This document shows, piece after piece, positions 51,299 through 59,916 of a stretch of DNA of 64,000 nt; the stretch's first letter is position 1, and each line of letters opens with the position of its first letter. The notes under the pieces are model-generated. The model did not search any database and was not told where the DNA came from. It saw nothing but the letters and a program-made list of their open reading frames with translations. The position numbers and the translations under genes are program-made. The DNA is from Streptomyces globisporus (GTDB lineage Bacteria; Actinomycetota; Actinomycetes; Streptomycetales; Streptomycetaceae): contig BMTG01000002.1 of the NCBI GenBank assembly GCA_014649555.1, forward strand, positions 248,001 to 312,000. The letters are read 5' to 3'.

Positions 51299-52436
51299 CG
51301 GCGGGGGCGGCCCGGAGCCGCGCTTCGCGGTCGTCGGCAACCCGGACAACCGGCGGGTCGCCTTCTTCGAGGAGGCCGTCCGGGCCGCCGGTCTGCCGGC
51401 GGCCCGGGTCGTGCCCTGGCTCCAGGTGCTGCGCGGGGATGCGGAGTTCGGTCCCGGCGAGAGCGTGCGGATCGATTCGCCCGGTGAGGACGCCGAGGTG
51501 GACCGGCTGCTCCGCGGGGTCGACGACCCGACCCGGGTGGAGGGATCGGCCCGGTGGTATGCGCGCTTCACCCTGGCGGTGGACGCCGTGGCCGGTGCGG
51601 CGTCCGCAGCGGGTGCCGAAGTGCTGGGCTCCCCCGCCGATATCGCCGTGCTCTTCGACAAGCGGCTGTGCCATGGGCTGCTCGACCGGGCGGGGGTCCC
51701 CGTGCCCGCTTCGCCGACCTCGGGACCGGCGGGGGCCCCGGTGCACGGCTGGTCCGACGTACGGGAGTTGCTGCGGGCGCACCGGATGCCCCGGGCGTTC
51801 GTGAAGCTCGCGCACGGCTCCTCCGCCTCCGGGGTGCTGGCAGTGGAGACGGCCGGTCCCGGCCGGGTCCGGGCGAGCACATCGGTGGAACGGGACGCGT
51901 CGGGGCGGCTGTTCAATTCGCTGCGGGTCAGGCGCTACACCTCGGAGCGGGAGATCGGCGCGGTCGTGGACGCGCTGGCCCCGGACGGGCTGCACATCGA
52001 GCGCTGGCTCCCGAAGGCGTCCCAGCGGGGGCGGGCCGCGGACCTGCGGATCGTGGTGGTCGGCGGCCGGGCGACGCACGCCGTGGTGCGGACGAGCACG
52101 AGCCCCATGACCAATCTGCATCTCGGCGGCGCGCGCGGTGACCTCGACGAGGTCCGGGCCGCTGTGGCGGCGGCGGGCGGCTGCTGGCGTGAGGCGCTGG
52201 CGATGTGCGAGCGGGCGGCGGCCTGCTTCCCCGGGACGCCCTGTGTGGGCGTCGACCTCCTGCCCACGGCCGGCTGGCGGCGCTTCGCCGTCGGCGAGGT
52301 CAACGCCTTCGGCGATCTGCTGCCCGGACTCACCGGTCTGCCGGGCAGCGGCGCCGAGGGCCTGGACACCTATGCGGCGCAGGTCGCCGCCGTACTGGAC
52401 CGAGCAAGGAACCACCGTGCCGTCACCGCTTCCTGA
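51279..52436 (+). CDS. STM4014-family ATP-grasp-like protein
   Basis: 385 residues from ATG at 51279, which lies inside the tail codons of the previous gene. ATP-grasp features are visible: the lysine and flexible loop KLAHGSSASGVL (Lys176, loop 180-185), DLRIVVVGGRATHAVVR near 255-270, and the metal ligands Asp326, Glu340 and Asn342 in GVDLLPT and GEVNAFGD. ATP-grasp enzymes join a carboxylate to an amine or thiol through an acyl phosphate, as in RiPP maturases and RimK. Presence beside two radical SAM enzymes suggests modification of a peptide or protein. Family name recalled from annotation practice; no activity is known to me. Confidence 0.82.
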   Translation: MSRSASSGGGGPEPRFAVVGNPDNRRVAFFEEAVRAAGLPAARVVPWLQVLRGDAEFGPGESVRIDSPGEDAEVDRLLRGVDDPTRVEGSARWYARFTLAVDAVAGAASAAGAEVLGSPADIAVLFDKRLCHGLLDRAGVPVPASPTSGPAGAPVHGWSDVRELLRAHRMPRAFVKLAHGSSASGVLAVETAGPGRVRASTSVERDASGRLFNSLRVRRYTSEREIGAVVDALAPDGLHIERWLPKASQRGRAADLRIVVVGGRATHAVVRTSTSPMTNLHLGGARGDLDEVRAAVAAAGGCWREALAMCERAAACFPGTPCVGVDLLPTAGWRRFAVGEVNAFGDLLPGLTGLPGSGAEGLDTYAAQVAAVLDRARNHRAVTAS

Positions 52437-53301
52437 CCCCGCCGCGCTCTCCGAATCCGGCCGACCCGATATGAGCGAGGTCGTGGGCAGCCACGATCTG
52501 CTGCTGGTCACCCTGGACACCCTGCGCCACGATGTCGCCGTCGAGCTGGCGGCCGCCGGGCGGCTCCCCAACCTGGCCCGGCATCTGCCCGTCGGCGGCT
52601 GGGAGGAGCGGCACGCCCCCGGCAGCTTCACCTACGCCTCGCACCAGGCGATGTTCGCCGGGTTCCTGCCGACGCCCGCCTCCCCCGGGCCGCACCCGCG
52701 GCTGTTCGCGGCGCGGTTCGCCGGCAGCGAGACGACGGCGGACGGCACGTTCGTGTTCGACACCCCGGATCTGGTGTCGGGGCTGGCCGCCGAGGGATAT
52801 CGCACGGTGTGCGTCGGCGGGGTCGGCTTCTTCAACCGTCAGGGGCCGCTCGGTTCGGTGCTGCCCGGAATGTTCCAGGAGAGCCACTGGGAGCCCGGCT
52901 TCGGCGTCGCCTCACCCACCTCGTTCGAGGAGCAGGTGGCGCGGGCGGAGGAGGTCGTCACGGCGCTCCCCCGGGAGCAGCGGCTGTTCCTCTTCGTCAA
53001 CGTATCGGCCCTGCACCAACCGAACTGGTTCCATCTGCCCGGCGCGACCCGCGAGGCGGGCGACTCCCGGGCCACGCACGCGGCGGCCCTGGAATATGTG
53101 GACCGGCACATCGGCCGCCTCTTCGCCGCCGCGAGCAGCCGCCGCCGGTGCTTCGCCATCGTCTGCTCCGACCACGGAACCGCCTACGGCGACGACGGCT
53201 ACACCGGTCACCGGCTCGGCCACCCGGCCGTCTGGACCGTCCCGTACGCCCACTTCTTCCTCGAACCCTCCGCAGCGCCGGAGCCGGAGGCCGCCCGATG
53301 A
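52417..53301 (+). CDS. STM4013/SEN3800-family hydrolase (alkaline phosphatase/sulfatase superfamily)
   Basis: 294 residues from GTG at 52417, preceded by gcaaggaacc and overlapping the STM4014-type gene by 20 bases. An ATG at 52471 is a weaker choice. The fold is shown by LLLVTLDTLRHDVA with metal ligand Asp34, the nucleophile region FTYASHQAMFAGFLPT (Thr72 or Ser75), FVNVSALHQPNWF, and the second metal site CSDHGTAYGDDGYTGH (Asp252, His253, His265). It lacks the CxPxR sulfatase signature, so a phosphatase, phosphodiesterase or phosphotransferase activity is more likely. Confidence 0.83.
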   Translation: MPSPLPDPAALSESGRPDMSEVVGSHDLLLVTLDTLRHDVAVELAAAGRLPNLARHLPVGGWEERHAPGSFTYASHQAMFAGFLPTPASPGPHPRLFAARFAGSETTADGTFVFDTPDLVSGLAAEGYRTVCVGGVGFFNRQGPLGSVLPGMFQESHWEPGFGVASPTSFEEQVARAEEVVTALPREQRLFLFVNVSALHQPNWFHLPGATREAGDSRATHAAALEYVDRHIGRLFAAASSRRRCFAIVCSDHGTAYGDDGYTGHRLGHPAVWTVPYAHFFLEPSAAPEPEAAR

Positions 53302-54683
53302 CGATCACCACCGGCACCACCGCGCCGCCCCCCGTACGGCCGTACGAGAGTTACGTCTACGCCTATCCGCACAAGACGGCCTACCGTCCGCTGGCGGACC
53401 GCCCGGCTCTGCGGTCGCTCTGGGCGGCGGAGCCGAAGGACGCGCTCTCCCTCTATCTCCACATACCGTTCTGCGAGGTCCGCTGCGGCTTCTGCAATCT
53501 CTTCACCCGGATCGGCGCGCCGGAGGAGCTGACGACGCGCTATCTGGACGCGCTGGACCGGCAGGCCCTGGCGGTGCGGGAGGCGCTGGGCGACGAGGAG
53601 CCGGTGCGGTTCGCGGCGGCGGCGTTCGGCGGCGGCACCCCGACGTTCCTCACCGCCGGGGAGCTGGAGCGGCTCTGCGACATCGCCGAGAAGCGGATGG
53701 GCGCCGAGCTGAGCGCGGTCCCGCTGTCCGTGGAGACCTCACCGTCCACCGCCACCTCCGACCGGCTGTCGGTGCTGGCCGACCGCGGCACGACGAGGAT
53801 CAGCATCGGCGTGCAGAGCTTCGTGGACGAGGAGGCCAGGGCGGCCGTCCGTCCGCAGCGCCGCGCCGACGTGGAAGCGGCGCTCGGCCGGATCCGTGAC
53901 GCTGGGATCCCCGTGCTGAACATCGACCTGATCTACGGCATCGACGGGCAGACCGAGCGCAGCTGGCTCGCCTCGCTGGACGCGGCGCTGACCTGGCGGC
54001 CGGAGGAGCTGTATCTCTACCCGCTGTACGTGCGCCCGCTCACCGGCCTGCACCGCCTCGGTCCGGCCGTGACGGGACCGGAGGCGCAGGCCCTGGAGGA
54101 CGCCGCGTGGGACGAACAGCGGCTGCGGCTGTACGCGGTGGGGCGGGACCATCTGCTGGCGCACGGCTACGAGCAGGTGTCGATGCGGATGTTCCGGCGG
54201 ACCGACGCCCCGCGTGAGCAGGAGGGCCCGGAGGACTACGCCTGCCAGACCGACGGCATGATCGGCCTGGGCTGCGGGGCCCGTTCGTACACCTCCGCCC
54301 TCCACTACTCCTTCGACTACGCGGTGGACATGCGGGAGATCCGGTCGATCATCGACCGTTTCACCGACACCGAGGACTTCTCCCGGGCCGAGGTCGGCCG
54401 GTACGTCGACGCGGACGAGGCGCGCCGTCGGCATCTGCTGCAGTCGCTGCTCCAGGCGGCGGGGCTGGCGGTGGCGGAGTACCGGGCCCGGTTCGGTACG
54501 GATCCGGGGGCGGACTTCCCGGCCGAGCTGGCGGGGTTCGCGCAGCGGGGCTGGCTCGACGCATCGGCGCCGGACGGCCTGCTGAGGCTGTCCCCCTCGG
54601 GCCTCGCCCACTCCGACGCGCTGGGTCCCGCACTGTTCTCCCCCGGGGTGCGGGCGGCGATGGCCGCGTACGAGAGGAAGTGA
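53298..54683 (+). CDS. STM4012-family radical SAM protein (HemN-like)
   Basis: 461 residues from ATG at 53298, four-base overlap with the hydrolase gene. HemN-type N-terminus: YLHIPFCEVRCGFCNLF with the 4Fe-4S cysteines Cys59, Cys63 and Cys66, then FGGGTPTFLTAGELERL, VETSPSTATSDRL, GVQSFVDEEARAAVRPQ and LNIDLIYGIDGQTERSW. The C-terminal HemN/HutW-like region is present (CQTDGMIGLGCGARSYTS). HemN-like members outside haem synthesis include methyltransferases and haem-degrading or carrier-protein enzymes. A genuine coproporphyrinogen oxidase role is unlikely in this setting. Confidence 0.88.
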   Translation: MTITTGTTAPPPVRPYESYVYAYPHKTAYRPLADRPALRSLWAAEPKDALSLYLHIPFCEVRCGFCNLFTRIGAPEELTTRYLDALDRQALAVREALGDEEPVRFAAAAFGGGTPTFLTAGELERLCDIAEKRMGAELSAVPLSVETSPSTATSDRLSVLADRGTTRISIGVQSFVDEEARAAVRPQRRADVEAALGRIRDAGIPVLNIDLIYGIDGQTERSWLASLDAALTWRPEELYLYPLYVRPLTGLHRLGPAVTGPEAQALEDAAWDEQRLRLYAVGRDHLLAHGYEQVSMRMFRRTDAPREQEGPEDYACQTDGMIGLGCGARSYTSALHYSFDYAVDMREIRSIIDRFTDTEDFSRAEVGRYVDADEARRRHLLQSLLQAAGLAVAEYRARFGTDPGADFPAELAGFAQRGWLDASAPDGLLRLSPSGLAHSDALGPALFSPGVRAAMAAYERK

Positions 54684-54690
54684 GGCGGAC

Positions 54691-55608
54691 ATGGACCTGA
54701 CGATCCTCTACCGGGGGCCGCTCGCCTCCTGCGACTACGACTGCCCCTACTGCCCGTTCGCCAAGCGGCGGGACAGCCGCGCGCAGCTCACGGCGGACCG
54801 GGAGGCGCTGGAGCGGTTCACCGGCTGGGCCGCGGAACAGAGCGGCGACCGGCTGTCGGTGCTGTTCACGCCGTGGGGTGAGGGGCTGGTGCGCTCCTGG
54901 TACCGGCGGGCGCTGACCGAGTTGTCGCGCCTGCCGCACATCAAGCGGGTCGCGATCCAGACGAACCTGAGCGGCCGCACCGACTGGCTGGCGGACGCGA
55001 ATCCGGAGCGGATCGCGCTCTGGTGCACCTACCACCCGGGGCAGACCCCGTACGACCGGTTTCTGGGCACATGCCGGGAGCTGTCGGCGAAGGGCATCCG
55101 CTACAGCGTGGGCGTGGTGGGCTTCGACGACCATCTCGACGAGGCGCGGCGGCTGCGGGCGGAGCTGCCGGACGCGGTCTACCTCTGGGTGAACGCCGCC
55201 GAGGGGCACACGTACACCGACGAGGAGGCGGCGCGCTGGACGGAGCTGGATCCGCTGTTCCCCTACAGCCGTCATCCGCACCGTTCGGCGGGGCTGCCCT
55301 GCCGGACGGGCGATTCGGTGATCTCGGTGGACGGGGACGGCACGGTGCGGCGCTGCCACTTCGTCAAGGCGGAGCTGGGCAACCTCTACGACGGCAGCTA
55401 CCGCCGGGCGCTCGGCCCGCGGGCCTGTCCGCTGGCCGTGTGCGACTGCCACATCGGCTATGTGCATCTGCAGTCGCTGCCGCTGTACGACGTGTTCGCC
55501 GGCGGTGTCCTGGAGCGGATACCGGCCGGGTACGGCACGGGCACGCTGCCGGACGGGCTCGTCGTGCCGAACCCGTCCCGGCGTGCGCTTCCCCTGCTGG
55601 AGCCCTGA
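54691..55608 (+). CDS. STM4011-family radical SAM protein
   Basis: 305 residues from ATG at 54691, seven bases after the previous stop. The cluster motif is CDYDCPYCPF (Cys14, Cys18, Cys21) at the very N-terminus, followed by LFTPWGEGLVRSWYRRAL and VAIQTNLSGRTDW. Towards the C-terminus extra cysteines appear in CRTGDSVISVDGDGTVRRCHF and CPLAVCDCHIGY, spaced like the SPASM/twitch auxiliary cluster of peptide-modifying radical SAM enzymes. This is the last gene of the operon, and it supports a maturation role for the cluster. Confidence 0.87.
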   Translation: MDLTILYRGPLASCDYDCPYCPFAKRRDSRAQLTADREALERFTGWAAEQSGDRLSVLFTPWGEGLVRSWYRRALTELSRLPHIKRVAIQTNLSGRTDWLADANPERIALWCTYHPGQTPYDRFLGTCRELSAKGIRYSVGVVGFDDHLDEARRLRAELPDAVYLWVNAAEGHTYTDEEAARWTELDPLFPYSRHPHRSAGLPCRTGDSVISVDGDGTVRRCHFVKAELGNLYDGSYRRALGPRACPLAVCDCHIGYVHLQSLPLYDVFAGGVLERIPAGYGTGTLPDGLVVPNPSRRALPLLEP

Positions 55609-55629
55609 GCCGGACTTCTGAGGGGCCTG

Positions 55630-56469
55630 CTAGAGCGGCAGCAGGTCCGGGCGCTTGGCCTCGACGTGGTCGCCGGAGGACTCGCCGCGCAGCCGTCGGC
55701 CGATCCAGGGCACCAGGTATTCGCGGGCCCACTGGATGTTGTCGCGCCGCTCGTCGAAGGGGCGCCGCTGGGCCTGCGGCGGCCAGGGCTGGTCGGGGTC
55801 GGCGGGCACCTCGTGGCCGAGGACCTGGGCGGCGCGGAGCGCGACGCGGGTGTGTCCCTCGGGCGACAGGTGCAGCCGGTCGGCGTCCCACGCGCGGCGG
55901 TCCTGGACGGAACGCAGCGACCACAGGTCCAGCACGGGGCACTGGTAGCGGTCGGCGATGGCCCGAAGATGGACGTTGTACGTGGCGATCTTGCCGCGCA
56001 TGTGGCGCAGCACCGGGACGCCCCGCGTGTCGAAGCCGGTGGTGACCATGACCGTGCCGACGGCGTTGCTCAGATCGGCGACGGCCCGCTCGAAGCGCTC
56101 GGCGAGATCGTCGGGGTCGGTGCCGGGCCGGATGATGTCGTTGCCGCCCGCGCAGAAGGTGACCAGGTCGGGGGCCAGTTCCTTGGCGCGCGGGACCTGT
56201 TCCTCGACGATCTGGTCGAGGAGACGTCCTCGTACGGCGAGATTGGCGTAGCGGAAGTCCCCGTGCGGGGAGTCCTCGTACGGGGCGTCCCCGGGGCCGC
56301 CCGGGTCGGGGGCCGGGAGCCGGTCGGCGAGGAGCACCGCGAAGCGGTCCGCCCACCCGACAAAGGTCCCGCCGGGGCCGGGGTCGCCGACGCCCTCGGT
56401 GAAACTGTCGCCGATCGCCGCGTACGACCCGATGGTGTGCTGCTGGTTGTTTCTCGAATCGTCTGCCAC
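55630..56469 (-). CDS. SGNH/GDSL-family hydrolase
   Basis: 279 residues from GTG at 56469. Block I is AAIGDSFTEGVGD (catalytic Ser), block II is VRGRLLDQ, block III is FCAGGNDI and block V is WDADRLHLSPEGH (Asp/His), so the catalytic set is complete. No signal peptide, so a cytosolic esterase or lipase-like activity. It is convergent with the STM4011-type gene with 21 bases between them and lies in the same direction as the M23 peptidase gene upstream, from which it is separated by a terminator. Confidence 0.9.
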   Translation of the reverse strand: MADDSRNNQQHTIGSYAAIGDSFTEGVGDPGPGGTFVGWADRFAVLLADRLPAPDPGGPGDAPYEDSPHGDFRYANLAVRGRLLDQIVEEQVPRAKELAPDLVTFCAGGNDIIRPGTDPDDLAERFERAVADLSNAVGTVMVTTGFDTRGVPVLRHMRGKIATYNVHLRAIADRYQCPVLDLWSLRSVQDRRAWDADRLHLSPEGHTRVALRAAQVLGHEVPADPDQPWPPQAQRRPFDERRDNIQWAREYLVPWIGRRLRGESSGDHVEAKRPDLLPL

Positions 56470-56575
56470 AAGGACGTATCCTGCATCGTCCGATGTGACC
56501 TACGCGACCGTAATACGGGGTTGACGGGTGGTGAGATAGACCACCCGGTCAGTTTTCGGTAAACCCGGAATAAAG

Positions 56576-56609
56576 CGAGGGGCGGTGCGCCGCCGCGCAC
56601 CGCCCCTCG
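56576..56609 (-). terminator. Hairpin terminator of the LysM/M23 gene
   Basis: 15-bp perfect stem (cgaggggcggtgcgc and its complement) with a four-base loop, 22 bases past the M23 gene stop. Confidence 0.82.
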
Positions 56610-56631
56610 GACACGTCTCGTCGCCGCTCGG

Positions 56632-57591
56632 TCAGAGGGAGACGCCGTGCTGACGCAGGTAGGCGATCGGGTCGACGTCCGAACCGTAGCTCGGGCCGGT
56701 GCGGACCTCGAAGTGCAGGTGCGGGCCGGTGGAGTTGCCGGTGGAGCCGGAGAGGCCGATCTGCTGGCCGCCGGTGACGGTCTGGCCGACCGAGACGTTC
56801 AGCGAGGACTGGTGGGCGTACTGGGAGTACATGCCGTCCTCGTGCTTGATGACGACCTCGTTGCCGTACGAGCCGCTGTTGCCGGCCGAGACGACGGTGC
56901 CCGGGCCGATGGCGAGGACGGGGGTGCCGGAGGCGGCCTGGAAGTCCGAGCCGGTGTGGTAGCCGCTGGACCAGCTGGCGCCGGAAGCGCGGTACTGGGT
57001 GGTGACGTTGGCGTTGGCCAGCGGGGCGGACCAGCCGGAGCTGGTCGCCTCGGAGGAGCCGGTCTGCGCCGAGGCGCCGGAGCCCTCGGACTCGTCGGCG
57101 GAGATGGTGTCGCCCTTGGGGGCCTCTTCCTTCGGCGCGGCCTTCGGGGCCGGTTCGGCCTTCTTCGGGGCGGCCTTGGGAGCGGCGGACTTCTCGGCCG
57201 GGGCGGAGCCCTTGGCGCCGAGGGTCAGCTTCATGCCCGGGTGGATCAGGCTGGGGTTGTCGCCGACGGTGGAGCGGTTGTCCTGGTAGAGCTTCTCCCA
57301 CCCGCCCTTGAGCTGGTGCTCGGAGGCGATCTTCGACAGGTAGTCGCCGGCGACCACGGCGTACGTCTTCGGGGCGGCCTTCGACGCGACGGGGGCGGCG
57401 GCCGGAGCGGTGTGCGCCGCGGCGACCGAGGCGGCGGCCGGCTTGACGGCCGGGGCGGTCTGGCCCGCGGCGTTGGCGGCGGTGGCGCCGATGAGCGGAA
57501 GGGCGAGTGCGGCGCCGCCGGTCCCTGCGGCGAGGACGCCGCGGGAGATCGGGCCGGACTTCGGACGACGGTGCTTACCCTTTGCGGGCAT
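56632..57591 (-). CDS. Secreted LysM plus M23 peptidoglycan endopeptidase
   Basis: 319 residues from ATG at 57591. A long streptomycete signal peptide (MPAKGKHRRPKSGPISRGV, cleavage likely near ANAA at 40-43) is followed by an Ala/Pro linker and a LysM domain about 75-125 (YAVVAGDYLSKIASEHQLKG). After an Ala/Lys/Pro linker (130-180) comes the M23 domain with the zinc residues in YHTGSDFQ and GPHLHFEVRTG. It cleaves peptide cross-links of the cell wall. Its leader is a c-di-AMP riboswitch, so its expression is tied to osmotic or cell-wall state. Confidence 0.93.
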   Translation of the reverse strand: MPAKGKHRRPKSGPISRGVLAAGTGGAALALPLIGATAANAAGQTAPAVKPAAASVAAAHTAPAAAPVASKAAPKTYAVVAGDYLSKIASEHQLKGGWEKLYQDNRSTVGDNPSLIHPGMKLTLGAKGSAPAEKSAAPKAAPKKAEPAPKAAPKEEAPKGDTISADESEGSGASAQTGSSEATSSGWSAPLANANVTTQYRASGASWSSGYHTGSDFQAASGTPVLAIGPGTVVSAGNSGSYGNEVVIKHEDGMYSQYAHQSSLNVSVGQTVTGGQQIGLSGSTGNSTGPHLHFEVRTGPSYGSDVDPIAYLRQHGVSL

Positions 57592-57602
57592 GGGGAATTT
57601 CC

Positions 57603-57735
57603 TCTCCGGCGCCTGCGAGGTGAGCTGTCGGGTTCGGGCTGGAGATGCCCGGTCGCGTTGCGGCGACTTCACCCCTAGCCGGTCCGGATCTCTCCGGCTC
57701 GGCGGCTTACCTGGTTCCCCCGCTCCTGCCACACG
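57603..57735 (-). ncRNA. ydaO/yuaA-type c-di-AMP riboswitch
   Basis: Between the promoter region and the M23 gene, the minus strand carries the conserved pieces of the class: GGGGGAACCAGGTAAGC, GCTAGGGGTGAAGTCGCC, GGGCATCTCCAGCCCGAACC and CGACAGCTCACCTCGCAGGC, ending in GCCGGAGAGG just before the start. It matches the leader known before streptomycete resuscitation-promoting-factor and other wall-hydrolase genes, where c-di-AMP shuts expression off. Ends are approximate. Confidence 0.88.
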
Positions 57736-58199
57736 TGAGTGGGTGGGTGCGAATTCCGGGCGGCGGCAGGATTAGGCGATCCGTCCGGATTGACGGTGAC
57801 CGTAAACCGGTCAGGACGGGCGGAACAAGCCGTCGGTTGCGCGGCGGAATCATCGATTCGATATCGCTCCGGTTTTCCCGTCACACTCCGTGGATTACGG
57901 ATCTTGTATTTCCGTACGGGCAACGGGAATGCTCGACGGCGCGCTCACCACGGACCGTCACGGATATGATCCCGCTCACCTGCGAAATCCCATCTCCCCC
58001 ATTAGCGGGGCATGTTCTGCGAAATGCACCAATACGGACATGCCGGGAGCGGTGCCCCTGACGCTGCATCAGCCCGGCCTCCCCGGCACCCGTCGCCAGG
58101 GAGGCAACCGTGATGATTTTCCGTCGAATCGATGTCGTATCGTCACGGGAGCGCCCTCGCCGGAGAGCCGCGCCGACGCCCGAGATCCCAGGAGCCCCC
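57736..58199. other. Intergenic region between riboswitch and phosphatase gene
   Basis: 464 bases, AT-richer than the surroundings. It should contain the promoter for the riboswitch transcript (minus) and for the phosphatase gene (plus). I see no certain promoter or operator; aggag at 58190 is the phosphatase ribosome site. Confidence 0.5.
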
Positions 58200-59012
58200 G
58201 TGACACAGCAGGTGCCGCAGGTCCCGCCGACAGAGACCGTGCTGACCGGAGTCCGCAACTTCCGCGATGTGGGCGGGCTCCCCACGACGGACGGGCGGCG
58301 CACCGCCTTCGGCCGGCTCTACCGCAGCGGCCATCTGGCTCACGCCACCGCCGAGGACGCGGCCTTCCTCGACGGTCTGGGACTGCACACGATCTTCGAC
58401 TTCCGCCACTCCGCCGACCACAAGCTCGACGGGTTCGACATCGAGCTGACCGGTGTCCGCAATGTCAGCATTCCGCTCTCGGACCCGGCCGACGGCGCGG
58501 AGTTCTGGCGGCTGGTGGGCAGCGGGAACATCGAGCAGCTGCGTTCGGTCCTCTCGGGCGGCAAGGGCGTCGACCGCATGGTCCGGATGTACCGCGCGAC
58601 GATCGAGGACCGCACCGCCGAGCACAGCCGGGTCCTGCACGCCCTGGCCGAGGACAGCGTCCCGGCGCTGATGCACTGCGCGGCGGGCAAGGACCGGGCC
58701 GGCCTCTCGATCGCGGTCGCCCTGCTCGCGGTCGGCGTCCGGCAGGAGGCGATCGAGGAGGACTACCTCAAGTCCAACGATCTCCACCGCCGGTACAAGG
58801 TGAAGCGCTCCGATCCGTCCGGGGCCGGCATGTCGCCCGAGGTGCTGGAACTGCTGGACCCGCTGTTCGGTGCGCGGCCCGCCTATCTCGCGGCGGCCTT
58901 CGCGGCCATCGAGGAGAACTGGGGAACGACGGACCGCTATCTGTCCGAGGGACTGAAGATCTCCCCCGAGACCCGGGAGCTGCTGCGCGAGCGGCTGCTC
59001 GACGAGGGCTGA
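58200..59012 (+). CDS. Tyrosine-protein phosphatase-like protein (lipid or protein phosphatase)
   Basis: 270 residues from GTG at 58200, seven bases after aggag. The family start NFRDVGGLPTTDGRRTAFGRLYRSGHL is clear in its pieces, and the catalytic loop is HCAAGKDRAG with Cys160 and Arg166, i.e. CX5R. The lysine in AGKDR is typical of bacterial PtpB-like dual-specificity enzymes that act on phosphotyrosine and phosphoinositides. No signal peptide. It stands alone between the riboswitch gene and the hopanoid regulator. Confidence 0.9.
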   Translation: MTQQVPQVPPTETVLTGVRNFRDVGGLPTTDGRRTAFGRLYRSGHLAHATAEDAAFLDGLGLHTIFDFRHSADHKLDGFDIELTGVRNVSIPLSDPADGAEFWRLVGSGNIEQLRSVLSGGKGVDRMVRMYRATIEDRTAEHSRVLHALAEDSVPALMHCAAGKDRAGLSIAVALLAVGVRQEAIEEDYLKSNDLHRRYKVKRSDPSGAGMSPEVLELLDPLFGARPAYLAAAFAAIEENWGTTDRYLSEGLKISPETRELLRERLLDEG

Positions 59013-59046
59013 CCCCTCCGGCGACCGCTCACCCCGGGCCGGCCCG

Positions 59047-59220
59047 TCACTTGCTCCCGGCCACCACGAAGAGCAGGTAGAGGAAGGCCGCGACGAGGTG
59101 GCCCGCCACCAGATAGGCGAAGAGCCGGATGATGACGCCGCGCGGCATCCGCTTCTCCTGCGGGTCCTCGTTGGCGCGGCGTCCGGGGCCCAGCGGGTCG
59201 TAGTGCTCGGAATCGGACAT
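59047..59220 (-). CDS. Small membrane protein downstream of the XRE-cupin regulator
   Basis: 57 residues from ATG at 59220. A charged start (SEHYDPLGPGRRANEDPQEK) and one membrane helix (IIRLFAYLVAGHLVAAFLYLLFVV). It resembles small streptomycete proteins (DUF6126-like, name from memory) that accompany an XRE-cupin gene beside the hopanoid operon. It lies 64 bases after the regulator gene on the same strand. A partner role with the regulator or in membrane homeostasis is only inference. Confidence 0.7.
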   Translation of the reverse strand: MSDSEHYDPLGPGRRANEDPQEKRMPRGVIIRLFAYLVAGHLVAAFLYLLFVVAGSK

Positions 59221-59284
59221 GACGGTCCTCTCTGTCGACCTCGCGGCCGGTGGAGTGAAGGGTGGGCCGGCCGGGAAGGGCCGG

Positions 59285-59893
59285 TCAGCGCGGGTGCAGT
59301 CCGCTGCCGAGGCAGAGCTCGGCGGCGGGACTCTGCAGCAGGGAGTGGACGAAGAGCAGCTCCGCGCCGCAGCGGTCGACGGCCGCGATCCGGTGCGGGG
59401 TGAGTGAGTCGAAGTGGGCGCTGTCGCCGGGTTCGAGGTCGTGGACGGTGTCGCCGAGCCCGACCCGCAGCCGGCCCTCCAGGACATACAGCCACTCCTC
59501 GCCGGGGTGGACCCGGACCAGGTCGCCCTGGGCGCCGTACGGGACGCGCACCCGCAGCGCCTGCATGGCGCGGCCGGAGCCGCCCGCCTGCCGGTACATC
59601 CAGCCGTCGGCCTCCGTCCCCTCGAAGCCGCCGCCGCGGATGATCGCGTCCCGTCCGGGCGGCTGCTCGCCGAGCAGCTCGGAGACCGTCGTACCGTAGA
59701 TGCGGGCGAGTCCCAGCAGCATGGGCAGCGAGGGCTGCCTCCGGCCGGTCTCCAGCCGGGAGAGATGGGCCGGGGAGAGCCCGGCCCGCTGGGCCGCGGT
59801 CTCCAGGGTGAGGCCGCGGGCACGGCGCAGATCGCGCAGTCGGGGGGCGACGCCGGGGAGCTCGTCCGGCACCCCTTCGTCCGGAGGGTTCAT
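59285..59893 (-). CDS. XRE-family regulator with C-terminal cupin domain
   Basis: 202 residues. The helix-turn-helix is at about 18-72 (LRDLRRARGLTLETAAQRAG, LSRLETGRRQPSLPMLLGLA). The cupin barrel is at about 105-195 (VHPGEEWLYVLEGRLRVGLG, LEPGDSAHFDSLTPHRI). XRE-cupin regulators sense small ligands. A perfect 12-bp inverted repeat lies 24 bases upstream of the start, a probable autoregulatory operator. Its position at the end of the hopanoid operon is conserved, as I recall, in S. coelicolor, so it may control membrane lipid genes. Confidence 0.88.
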   Translation of the reverse strand: MNPPDEGVPDELPGVAPRLRDLRRARGLTLETAAQRAGLSPAHLSRLETGRRQPSLPMLLGLARIYGTTVSELLGEQPPGRDAIIRGGGFEGTEADGWMYRQAGGSGRAMQALRVRVPYGAQGDLVRVHPGEEWLYVLEGRLRVGLGDTVHDLEPGDSAHFDSLTPHRIAAVDRCGAELLFVHSLLQSPAAELCLGSGLHPR

Positions 59894-59916
59894 GCCTCTA
59901 TTGGGCCAGGACCTTT

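Noticed and set aside
52417..53301. Sulfatase
   Set aside because: The fold fits the superfamily, but the CxPxR or SxPxR signature needed for formylglycine formation is missing.
53298..54683. Coproporphyrinogen III dehydrogenase (HemN/HemW) for haem synthesis
   Set aside because: The N-terminus is HemN-like, but the gene is locked in the STM4011-STM4015-type operon with no haem genes, so a specialised function is more likely.
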